This document shows, piece by piece, positions 1-8,491 of a DNA stretch of 26,660 bases. The stretch is from Larix sibirica (taxonomy: Eukaryota > Streptophyta > Pinopsida > Pinales > Pinaceae): the NCBI GenBank assembly GCA_004151065.3, contig NWUY0300022695.1, positions 33,753-60,412 of the forward strand. The letters run 5' to 3'. The position numbers and the translations under genes are program-made. Position 1 is the stretch's first letter. Each line of letters starts with the position of its first letter. Below the pieces are notes generated by a model. That model was not told the origin of the DNA. It ran no database searches and saw nothing but the letters and a program-made list of their open reading frames with translations.

Positions 1-131
1 TTATGAAGTTACATTATTTCCAACACTCCCTCTTAACAAGGAAGGTATTCTTCGGACACGGTAGTCTAACTTATTCTTTCTTTGGTCGACCTATGAGGTG
101 ATGCCCCATGCAGCTACTACTCCAACACTAG
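1..131. other. Unassigned left edge, probably eroded copia pol
   Basis: No clean reading frame is visible. The last 50 bases or so align loosely, with gaps, to the region just before the RNase H tail of the second copia copy (about 5400-5460). This is therefore probably the eroded continuation of the same pol gene. The first 70 bases are not recognised. Confidence 0.35.
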
Positions 132-503
132 GCAGTATCCCTTTCATCGAGTAAAGTGGAATATCAAGTAGTAGTGAAAGGATCTTGTGAGATAGTTTGG
201 CTCAAGAGAATGCTTTCAGACATGAGGATGCATTAGGAAAAGCCAACACCCTTGTTATGTGACAATCAAGCAGTTCTCAAGCTAGCCCAAAATCCAGTCT
301 TTCATGAGCATACCGAACATGTTGACATCCATTGTCACTTCATCAAACAACTTGTAGGGGATGGATCTATTGTGCTACAACATTGTATGGAAAAGGACCA
401 AACTGCAAACATTCTGACTAAGTCTTTGGATCTTGACAAATATGTAAAATTCCAGGATAAGCTTGTTGTAGTTAGTAAATTGACCATTAAAGGAGGGTTT
501 TAG
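132..503 (+). pseudogene. Ty1/copia RNase H C-terminal fragment (upstream tandem copy)
   Basis: One frame reads 123 codons from 132 to a TAG at 501-503, broken by a premature TAG at 234-236. It carries the hallmarks of the copia RNase H end: a CDNQAVLKLAQNP block, then HEHTEHVDIHCHFI, then a KDQTANILTKSL block near the C terminus. In copia elements this domain degrades the RNA strand of the RNA/DNA hybrid during reverse transcription. The same stretch recurs at about 5460-5807 inside the next element, clearly related but with different damage. The frame ends directly at the polypurine tract (AAAGGAGGG, about 489-497) and the LTR. The rest of this copy must lie left of the window. It is non-functional. 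Confidence 0.85.
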
Positions 504-789
504 AGTAATATCAGAGTAATACAGGTTAACTAGATATTAGACAACCATTAATAAAGTCATTTTGACTTTACATTATATTATGATTTTATGTTTAATTTCA
601 CTTGCGTGCATGTCTCGATCTATCCCACATACATAAAGTGGATTGACTTTACTATTAGGTAACTCTTTATAAGGAGTCTTTCACTCTTCATTTGAGTAAC
701 AATATCGAAAATTCTCTCGATTACTTTTCTCTTTGAGTTATTTCTTTCTTGTAATCTTAGTTTCCTTTGTGTGCTTACTTTCTGTGATA
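498..789 (+). repeat. Copia 5' LTR, shared with the upstream copy's 3' end
   Basis: About 292 bp. It matches 5808-6092 throughout, including shared blocks CTATCCCACAT and AAAGTGGATTGACTTT and a TTTATAAGGAG element (666-676) that is the likely TATA box of the LTR promoter. The start is mutated from the expected TGTTGAG to TTTTAGAG. The end reads GATA where GACA would be expected. It is preceded by a polypurine tract and followed at once by the primer site, so it serves both as the 3' LTR of the left copy and the 5' LTR of the right copy. Confidence 0.8.
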
Positions 790-802
790 TGGTATCAAAG
801 CC
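790..802 (+). other. Primer-binding site (initiator tRNA-Met type)
   Basis: TGGTATCAAAGCC starts directly at the LTR end. It matches the common plant copia primer site complementary to the 3' end of initiator tRNA-Met, apart from A in place of G within TGGTATCAGAGC. Confidence 0.85.
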
Positions 803-2239
803 ATGGAGCCTATAAGAGCATGAATATCTATGGATTGTTTTTTACTGAAACAATTGAGAGATTGTTAGCACACATCACCGAGCCAAAAAAGGTTTTGGAT
901 CAACTGAAACCAGGAATCTCTTTGAGCCAAAAATTATTCTTTGGATTAAAAGTCTAGCGCGTTTTTTTTGCCTTTTTTAAACTTAGATTTGGAGAAAAGA
1001 AGAAAATCAATATTTTTTTAGAGTGCATATTTCCATAGTTGGACATATTATGCATAATCTTCTAGATTTGATTGTGTTAAAGTTTTGCAATCTTGAAGTT
1101 TCGAGTGGACACTCCACCCATCATCAGGGGTCTATTCATATCTCATAGAAAGATAGAAAAAGTGAGGTTTGGGTAAGATAAATAGGAGACGAGACATGTG
1201 ATTATTGATGATTAGTTAGGTGTAATAAACTAGAGATAAGCGAGAGAGGTTATGCAAGGATAAATAATAAGACAAAATTAACAAAGAATAAAATAATAAT
1301 GGTGAAGTAAAAAAAATTATTATGGAGACGATAAGATTTGTAATAAATGAAAGTCGGAGATAAAAATAAAATGAAGTTATCATAGAGAGGATCATGTAAG
1401 TAATAAAGGAAAGGTGGATATAATAACAATAGAAGGGTATGGGTAAAAATATGTCAATATGAGAGTAGCATAGAGGTGGTAGAATAATAAAATTAACAAG
1501 AGGGGGAATGGTTAGAGTTAAGAGAGGTACATCATAAATGAGTGGGTGGGAAGCCCAGGGGATAAGAACAAGTTTTAGGAGAAGAACAAAATTGAGAGAA
1601 GATGGGATATTGAGAAAGGAGGATGGAGAAATGATGAAAACATCGATTAAGGTCGAGAGGATAGATAGGAGAAAAATCGATGGATGGTAGGTTTCCAAGA
1701 ATGGCTCAGCTTGTATCCATCACCTCAAAAATTGTTGTGATGTTTTTCAATTTCAAGGGCTTCTTTTATGGGAGGATATGAGTAATGTATATCAATATTT
1801 TTTAAAGAACAAATCCTGCAGATCATGGTTCCCACAGGGGAGTAAAGTGAAAAATCAAATAAAAAAATTAAGACATTGCTAGAGAGTTTTTCAACTTGAA
1901 ATTGAAGTGTATACCATTGTTTGGATAGAAAAGTAGTGAAATTTCTTAGGTTTCTTGACAATACGAATGAATTGGAAGCAAATTGAAGTTATTCATGTTT
2001 GTGTTGCTGCCTAGATTTGCAAATCTAGAAATTCAATGGTTGATTTGTTCATTTTCAACACATCCAATGAGAAATTATCAAAAAATTGTGTTTTCCAACA
2101 ATACATGTTTGTTATAGGTGTTTAGAGACAGTGTCCAATTGTTCTTACTCCAAGATTGTATATTGAGGGAGGAAAGAGCAAGGATGTCTTGCATTCTACT
2201 CTCTTCCAGTATACATTTCCCGTTTTTTTAACCTATATA
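803..2239. other. Long copia leader with a purine-rich tract
   Basis: About 1.4 kb separates the primer site from the first recognisable gag codon, far more than the usual copia leader. I find no convincing coding sequence in it. From about 1200 to 1700 the plus strand is strongly purine-rich (A+G), which keeps one minus frame open by composition alone. This may be an old insertion of unrelated DNA or a real long leader. No insertion boundaries could be seen. Confidence 0.45.
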
Positions 2240-2880
2240 ATGGCATCTTTAACCAACATCATGTTGGAAGACAACGAGAGATTCTTTGGTAAAAACGACA
2301 ATATGTGGAAGCAACATATGTTGGCAATATTCAAGTATAGGTTCTTTGTTGATATCATCCTAGGTAAATAAACCTAAGCAACAAATGTGGGTAGAGACTG
2401 GAGCAAGTTTGATGAGCTTGAAAAAGAAGCAATAATGCTAATCAAATGTTTGTGATAGACAAATGCTTCTTGGAGTCCACACAGGGAAGAGTTCAACAAT
2501 GATTTTGGAAGCATTTGCAGATATGCATGAGACCTTGGACAAGGGTAGAGCCTTCTTTTGAAGAATATGTAATGTTTCCCAGAATATTCAATCCAGACTC
2601 CAAACCCTCCAACCGATGGAAGTACTTGTTTGTAAACCCTCCAACTTGATCTCTAGATGCGATGTGACCCCAATGTTGTAGTTGTAGATATCGCTTGAGA
2701 TAGGAAAAATCCCTCATGAATGTGGTCATTTTGTTTCCCTCATGCGGCCAAAAGACAAACACATCTAATCGAGTCATTTTCTTGGTACATAGATTCATGT
2801 GCATAATAGCACTTCACCAACATAAGGGATTGGTTCTTAAGTACACCACTTATGAATTCCTCAAAGATTTAATGGTCTTT
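2240..2880 (+). pseudogene. Copia gag remnant
   Basis: The frame at 2240-2371 starts MASLTNIMLEDNERFFGKN and continues with WKQHMLAIFKYR, the typical N-terminal part of a plant copia gag (capsid) protein. A later frame around 2485-2560 still reads as gag helices (an EAFADMHETLDKGRAFF-like block). Between and after these are several stops and shifts, and from about 2580 the match fades. Gag would form the particle that houses reverse transcription. No zinc knuckle could be found, and the copy is dead. Confidence 0.7.
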
Positions 2881-3079
2881 GGTGGTGGGGAAGAGTAAAT
2901 GGATTATCATCTTTAGTAATTGCAAATGCTACATGGTTGACAAAGAGACCAAGAACATGTTCATGGTGTGTAAGATCATGGGCTATTCATACCAGTTGAC
3001 ATTGGATGGGTTGGGGAGAATGCATTGGTATCTAAGAGTGCATATGGCATCAGTTCACTTTGGCATCAATAATATGGGC
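2881..3079 (+). pseudogene. Copia GAG-pre-integrase domain remnant
   Basis: The frame at 2879-3085 reads SNCKCYMVDKETKNMFMV, the typical small domain before copia integrase. A neighbouring frame then gives LWHQ and YGHMNL, a damaged form of the conserved LWHxRLGHLN zinc-binding motif. Frame changes within 200 bp show that it is degenerate. Confidence 0.7.
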
Positions 3080-3179
3080 ACATGAATTTGACATGCCCCT
3101 CCTTGTTGGCTCGGTAAAAATTGGTAGATGGACTTCTTGACATAGAACAATAGATGTAGGGTGTTTTTGGAGCAACATA

Positions 3180-3875
3180 GAGATTTGTTTGATGAAGGAC
3201 AAGATTGGAGAGTGAAAATCCCTTTGATCGGTTCATGAATATGCTTATGGACCAATGAATACAACATTCATCATTGGTGATAGCTATTTTTTGTTTTTTA
3301 ATTGATAAGTACAATTGGAAAAAGTGGGTGTTTTTTTTTTAACTGAAGCTTGATGTGTTTAATGAATTTTAAAATTTCCAAGGATTAGTACAAAAAGAGT
3401 CAATTTGTCACATTACCACCGTTAGTTTTGATAATGGCAGAAAATTATGTTCAAAAGAACTCAAATTTTTTTGTGGTAATCATGGGAAAAGGAGACAATT
3501 CACTACACCCTACACTCCACAACAACATGGAGTGGTTGAGAGGTGAAAACACATTATCAAAGAGATGGTCTAGTGTATGATGGAGAAAAAGTGTGTTCCA
3601 TATAGGTTTTGAGTGAAGGCAACAATTACAGGAATAGATCTCCAACAAAGGCAGTGAAGCATAAGGCCCTAGAGGATGCATGGTTTAGAAAGAATCCCAA
3701 AGTTAGTCATCCTAAGGTTGGTTCCATTGCCTATCAATGGATTCTACAAGAGAAAAGAACCAAATTAGGCCCAAAAAGAAAGAAATTGATGATCACATGG
3801 TACAACAACCATAAAGCTTATAGGTTGGTTGAATTCGACACCAAAAATGTGAACTTCATCAAATGTCATAGTTGA
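3180..3875 (+). pseudogene. Copia integrase remnant
   Basis: Pieces in shifting frames match copia integrase in the right order. The first is an H-x-YGPM block near 3235-3265. The second is a DNG block followed by RRQFTTPYTPQQHGVVER (about 3430-3545), which is the catalytic core end with the conserved TPYTPQQNG signature. Last is an open frame at 3609-3875 starting MSEGNNYRNRSPTKAVK and holding KEKRTKLxPK-like and YNNHKAYRL blocks of the C-terminal domain. Integrase joins the DNA copy to the host chromosome. Stops and at least two frameshifts make this copy inactive. Confidence 0.85.
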
Positions 3876-5807
3876 TAAAGAAGTTGGATCTTTCAAGACT
3901 TCTCCAGGAATCAAAATTACTAAAAAGAAAACAATTATGGCTGAGGGGTTAGGTGTCAAGCTTTGGGAAACTCCACTTGAAGGGGGTGGATTTTCAGCAC
4001 GAGTCTCCCAAGTTGGTAAATTCTTAGTTTCCGGACTCTAATGAAGAGATTCCAATTAAACATTATGATGCAGACAAGCCAAATCAATATTTAGATGGCA
4101 TAGGGATACATAGCCCAAGTCATGGTACAACGTTGATTTGGATGAGTATCCCAAGAAGAGGCCAAAGTGGTGGCACAAAACCATTGGCAATGTTTAGTTG
4201 GGTGAAATGATCGAGGGACAATCATCGAGAAGCAAGAGCAAGAAGAAACCTGACAATGGTCAGCTTCGCTCTAATGGTCAATATTTAGGGATTTTTTCAG
4301 CCATAGGTGTTCTAGGATGCAAAAGGGAAACCTAAATGGGAGAAGTTCATGGTAGAAAAATATGATAGTCTAAGGAATAAATCCATTCAATGAAACCTTC
4401 TACCAAGGAAGAAATTCATTCGATGAAAATGGCCATACAATAACAAGTGCAAGGTAGATGGTGCACTTGACAAGTATAATGCATGGTTGGTTTGGAAAAG
4501 GGTTCTCACAACGAGAGGGCATTGGTTATGAGGATACCTTTTCTCCTATGGAAAAGATGAGCACCATTTGATTAATTCTAACCATGACAGCATAGTTTGG
4601 TTGGAAGGTCCATCAGAAGGATGTGAAGAGTGGCATCCTTAATGGAGATATGGAGGAAGAAGTCTACATGTTCCAACCACAAGGTTTTCAAGTTCTAGGA
4701 AGAAGCATATTGTTTGTATACTTAAGAAGGCCCTATATGCCCTAAAGTAGGCACCCAGTGCATGGTACATTAAAATTGAAAAGTATTTGGGTGAACAAAG
4801 GGTTCCAACAGAGTCCTTCATATTCCAATATTTATCTCAAAACCATAGGTAATGATATCACTCCCCTGGTCATATATGTGAATGACATCATTATTATAGG
4901 TATTAAGGAAAGTCCTATAAAACATATCAAATTTAGTGTGAATAATCTTTTGACATGACCGGTCTAGGCTTCCTAGATTAATGCCTAGATGTAGGAATTT
5001 GGAAAACAAGTAGCAACACTTTTATCTTGCAAACAAAATATGCTAGGAGTTTGGTTGACAAGTTTGGAATGACAAAATGCAAAATATTGTCTGCACTTAT
5101 GCAGAAAGCCTTAAATATTTCAACCAATATTTACTCTAGAATGGTAGTTAATGAATCAATGTATAGGCAAAAGTGGGGAGCCTAATTTCATAGCCACTAG
5201 GATTGATTTGAGTTGTGTGTGTTGCATCTCTATATTTATGACAACATTGGATTGCAATGAAGAGGGTGTTGTGATATTTGAAAGGAATGTTCGACTTTGG
5301 CATTTTGTAGAATACAATCAAATATCATGAGTTGTGTGGGTATACAGAATCATAGTGGATACATTCTGTGAATGGAAAAATCCACTTCTAGATATGTTTC
5401 CAAACTTAGCATGGGTGTAGTGACATGGACCAACAAGAAGCAAAAGGAAATAGCCTTTTCATGAAATAAAAATATCAAGCAACAATAAAAGGAGTTTGTT
5501 AGGTAGTTTGGCTCAAGAGGATGCTTTCAGACATGAAGATGCATTAGATAGAACCAAAACCCTTGTTCTATGACAATCAAGGGGTGTTCAAGCTAACTAG
5601 GAATGCAATCTTCCATGAGCATACCAAGCATGTCGACATCTATTGTATCTTCATCAAATACCTTGTAAAGGATGGATCTATTGACCTATAGTATTGTCCA
5701 ACAAAGGACCAAACTGCATACATTTTGACAAAGCTTTGGATTCTAACAAATACATAAATTTTCAAAATAAACTTGGTACAGTTAGTAGATTGAAAATTAA
5801 GGGAGGG
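3876..5807 (+). pseudogene. Copia reverse transcriptase and RNase H remnant
   Basis: After a degraded linker (3876-4440), RT blocks appear in order across frames: a GALDKYNAWLV block (about 4460), an [12 protein letters not shown]-like block (about 4650-4690), a LKKALYALK block (about 4725), then AWYIKIEKYL and a PSYSNIYLKTIGNDITPLV stretch. The catalytic loop YVDD is read as YVND (4875-4886), so one of the two essential aspartates is lost. A KYARSLVDKFGM block follows at about 5040. RNase H follows at about 5380-5807, parallel to the fragment at 132-503, ending in a KDQTAYILT-like block and a purine run. Many stops and shifts are present. Confidence 0.85.
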
Positions 5808-6092
5808 TGTTGAGTAATGCCAGAATAATAATGGTCAATTAGATATTGGGTATAGGCATTAATAAAGTCGCTTCTATTTTATCGTATATTGTGTTTTTAT
5901 GTTTAATTTGTGGGCATCTTGGTCTATCCCACATTCATAAAGTGGATTGACTTTGACTAATATGTAACCCTTTATAAGGAGGCTTTTAATCCTTAGTTGA
6001 GTAACAATATTGAGAACTCTCTTTAGTACTTCTCTCTAGGTTTTTTCTCTCTTGTAATCTTGATTTTCTTTATGTGTTTGATTTCCATGATA
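5808..6092 (+). repeat. Copia 3' LTR
   Basis: About 285 bp, starting TGTTGAGTAATG directly after AAGGGAGGG. It aligns end to end with 498-789 and keeps the TTTATAAGGAGG promoter-like block (5971-5982). The end is set by where the match to the first LTR stops and array sequence begins. Confidence 0.82.
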
Positions 6093-6251
6093 CTCTCCAT
6101 GTTCTTAATTCCTTCTGAAACATCACATATTCCAAGTACGATAGTATTTTATGAAATTTTATACTCATCTTAGGGTCTATAATAAAGAAATATGCACTAA
6201 AATAGAGAGATGAGATGAAATAATTAAAAAGAGTCCTTAAATTAAAATATC
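6093..6251. repeat. Left part of the mosaic tandem array
   Basis: This stretch resembles the array right of 8491: an initial CTCTCCATGTTCTTAATTCC, then an ATACTCATCTTAGGGTCTAT block, matching segments near 9770-9830 and 10090-10160. It ends in AAAATATC, where the 2.24-kb element interrupts the array. Confidence 0.72.
6247..6251. repeat. Target-site duplication, left copy
   Basis: ATATC directly precedes the LTR start. The identical 5-mer lies at 8492-8496 just after the other LTR. Confidence 0.85.
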
Positions 6252-6463
6252 TGGATTAAACAAAATCCCTTTTATTATTGAGATTGACATATTATTTTTG
6301 CAATTGTATTTTAGAATATTGAATAATGATTTATATGAATTAATGATGAGCTTCATGAAGATATACTTATATGCATTGATTGGTCACAGAGTGAAGGGGT
6401 ATGTGCCCCTTGAATTCTCACATTAACCTAATTATTATTATTATTACTTTTGCTATAGTGTCA
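6252..6463 (-). repeat. 3' LTR of the 2.24-kb element
   Basis: In plus orientation it begins TGGATTAAAC and ends AGTGTCA. It aligns with 8279-8491, sharing blocks TATATGCATT and CTCACATTAAC. It contains a short ATT microsatellite at about 6431-6446. Confidence 0.82.
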
Positions 6464-6471
6464 CCCCCTTT
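6464..6471 (-). other. Polypurine tract of the 2.24-kb element
   Basis: The minus strand reads AAAGGGGG directly before the LTR start TGACAC. This is the expected priming site for plus-strand DNA synthesis. Confidence 0.72.
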
Positions 6472-6514
6472 AAACTGCTATCATCGAAGCATAATAAATA
6501 GGATTCTATATAAT

Positions 6515-6719
6515 TTAATATTTTTTCTTAGTGGCATCATCCTTATTTGGTTGTAGAGGTTTGACATGGTCCCTTATTTGAGTGTTGGCGGTGTTTTTTT
6601 GTATTGTGTACATTACATTTTGAGGTGTTTTGACTTGGTTATTTAATGTGAAACCTTGATGATCCCTTTGAACATACTTTCCATGTTTTTGTTGTTGTAT
6701 CTTCATATGTGTGTCTTGC
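6515..6719 (-). other. Residual open frame below the protease remnant
   Basis: An open minus frame starting MTKRQDTHMKIQQQKHGKY continues just below the protease-like blocks and runs to the 3' LTR side. It is basic and Q/K/N-rich, as expected for an eroded linker after the protease. No domain is recognised, and it is probably not a gene in its own right. Confidence 0.3.
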
Positions 6720-7515
6720 CTCTTTGTCATTAGTTGTAATTCACTTTTCTCAAAAGTGAAATTTCGACACCATATAATTTATAATGTTGTCATTGTCAAT
6801 TAAATTCGATGATTTGTTCTTTAGGGTTGGTGGTATATGTGCCCAATTGCATCAACCTTTAATGCGTAGTACAATATCTATCTCATCAATTGGTAGAGCA
6901 TACTCATGTTTGTAGTTTCAATTCTTGTATTTGAACCAAGATTTTAAGACATCTTCCTACTCCCTTGACCTTTTGTCCATCAATAACCATAATTGTGAGG
7001 TCCTTGGTGGGTACACAAAAAGGTTTAATTGCTTAACAAAGTTGATGTCTATACAATGATGAATATTGTTGAAATCTACAAATATTATTGCATTTATATC
7101 TTTTATGATTCTTTTGAGTAGGGTCTTAGGATGTAAATTCTACATCATGGTTGTAGGTGTAACTATAGGTTTCATTTCCTTTTTTCGTAGGTCTCAAGTC
7201 TCACCAACCTTCATTAGATGACGCAGAAATGTATATTGTGGTCAACTATAGTATTAATCTTTTTGAGAAGTAGTTTCTTTTGGGGGGACCATATCTTCAT
7301 TTTTATTTTGTTGGATGCCTCATATTGAAACTAATGATATTTTTGGCATCGTTGGAATTTGAATTGTACCAAATAGTGATTTTATTCCTTGGGTTTGAAA
7401 TTTCTACTCATATGTTCCCTATCTTCAAATCATTTAGTGACTTATCTTCATATTGATATCTAGGAACCCATCTCTTACCACATGTGCAACAATTGTTTTC
7501 AAAATCTTCTATTAA
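6720..7515 (-). pseudogene. Degenerate gag zinc finger and retropepsin (RVP_2-like)
   Basis: Reading the minus strand from 7515 downward, a CCTCGKRWVPRYQYED stretch (about 7455-7495) looks like the gypsy zinc knuckle CxxCGxxWxPxHxC with its last ligands lost. Further down, in changing frames, come FVDFNNIHHCIDINFVKQL (about 7020-7080), matching a retropepsin site where D-S/T-G has become D-F-N, then VIDGQKVKGVGRC, IQELKL, YALPIDEIDIVL and LMQLGTYTTN. These follow the block order of Ty3/gypsy RVP_2 proteases. The family assignment is from remembered motif patterns, not a search. Multiple stops and at least three frameshifts rule out function. Confidence 0.65.
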
Positions 7516-7858
7516 CTTGTCAAGTTTGGTCCCTAATTGTCTTGCAACTTCTCCATATTATCCATATTTTGTGCGGTGTTATTGGCTTATCTTCCTCACA
7601 ATGAAACTCTAATTGCAAATTTTCATTCTTGACTCATTTTGGAGGTGGCCTTTTTTATGAGATCCACTTTAATTTAATTTATATGCTATGTATAAAAGGT
7701 TTGATTAATAAATTGACTTTTAATGTACACCGACCTTAATGAATGAAAGTCCACAACAAAAAAATTTAAGGGCCCAACTTTAGGAAATAAAGGTATAGAT
7801 CACTTGTCATATAGGACTTAAAAGACATAAGGAAATTTTGTTGTGGAAATGTATGAAC

Positions 7859-8063
7859 CAATGATGCAACATGTCAAATATGAGACAACAACAATTGTAT
7901 GACGATTAAATGGGTCATAGTTTGCCATTTAAGTGATGTCGTGGTGGTATGAATGAATAGCAATGATGCAACATGTGCAAATATGAGACAACAACAATTG
8001 TATGACGATTAAATGGGTCATAGTTTACCATTTCAATGATGTCATGGTGGTATGAATGAATTG
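7859..8063. repeat. Tandem duplication, ~102-bp unit, two copies
   Basis: Units at 7859-7960 and 7961-8063 are nearly identical, each starting CAATGATGCAACATGT. They lie inside the 2.24-kb element, between its primer site and gag remnant. Confidence 0.88.
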
Positions 8064-8260
8064 CAACTATGTAGTAGACAATTTGAGCTATGTATAGAAT
8101 CTTGCAAATTGGTAGTTTACTACTAAATGATAGTTGTACAATTAATTGCATAGTTGACACTTGAAGACAATTGTACAGAGTACAAAACAACAATTGAAGA
8201 TTGAAGATGTACAATTAACCTAAATATGTTTGTGTAAGTAACCCATGAAATTGGCCAAAA

Positions 8261-8276
8261 GTTGGCTTTGATACCA
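8261..8276 (-). other. Primer-binding site of the 2.24-kb element
   Basis: The minus strand reads TGGTATCAAAGCCAAC, 2 nt inside the LTR end CA. It is complementary in type to initiator tRNA-Met and fixes the element's direction. Confidence 0.82.
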
Positions 8277-8278
8277 AA

Positions 8279-8491
8279 TGGAATAAAAATTTCCTATTTA
8301 TTAATGAAATTGACATAGTGTTTCTAGAATTATATATTAGAATATTAAATTATGATTGATATGAATTGATATAGTTACAATGAGCATCATAATAGTGTAT
8401 TTATATGCATTAATTGGTCATGAGGTGTAGTGTGTGACCCTTGACTCTTCACATTAACTTCATTATTATTATGGTTATTATGTTTCTTCCA
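8279..8491 (-). repeat. 5' LTR of the 2.24-kb element
   Basis: 213 bp. The plus strand begins TGGAATAAAAA and ends TTCTTCCA. It is followed by the right target duplication ATATC (8492-8496). The partner is 6252-6463, with many substitutions between the two. Confidence 0.82.

Larger units (their letters stand above)
498..6092 (+). mobile_element. Decayed full-length Ty1/copia LTR retrotransposon
   Basis: Two direct repeats (498-789 and 5808-6092) act as LTRs. A primer-binding site follows the first, and a purine run precedes the second (about 5797-5807). The order of remnants inside is gag, GAG-pre-integrase, integrase, reverse transcriptase, RNase H. That order, with integrase before RT, defines Ty1/copia (Pseudoviridae). 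The coding region has many stops and frameshifts, so the copy cannot move itself. The left flank is the 3' end of another copy of the same family, so no target duplication can be read there. The right flank (6093 onward) is a tandem-repeat array. The LTRs differ at many positions, suggesting an old insertion. Confidence 0.88.
6252..8491 (-). mobile_element. Non-autonomous LTR element (Ty3/gypsy-like gag-protease only)
   Basis: A complete 2,240-bp element with all end features. LTRs of 212 and 213 bp lie at 6252-6463 and 8279-8491, each with TG...CA ends. A perfect 5-bp target duplication ATATC lies outside (6247-6251 and 8492-8496). A minus-strand primer site TGGTATCAAAGCCAAC (8276 down to 8261) starts 2 nt after the LTR. 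A polypurine tract AAAGGGGG (minus, 6471-6464) sits just before the other LTR. The 1.8-kb inside holds only a degenerate gag zinc-finger and retropepsin region; no RT, RNase H or integrase is seen. Movement would have needed enzymes from another element. Confidence 0.87.

Noticed and set aside
1216-1698. Open minus-strand frame of 160 codons, rich in L, I, S and Y
   Set aside because: The plus strand here is purine-rich, which removes stops from this frame by composition. The hydrophobic text has no domain or spaced membrane segments, and it lies inside a dead copia element.
6088-6092. TGATA after a CA at the end of the copia 3' LTR as a target duplication
   Set aside because: The same five bases precede the primer site after the first LTR, so they are better read as part of the LTR (original GACA end mutated to GATA).
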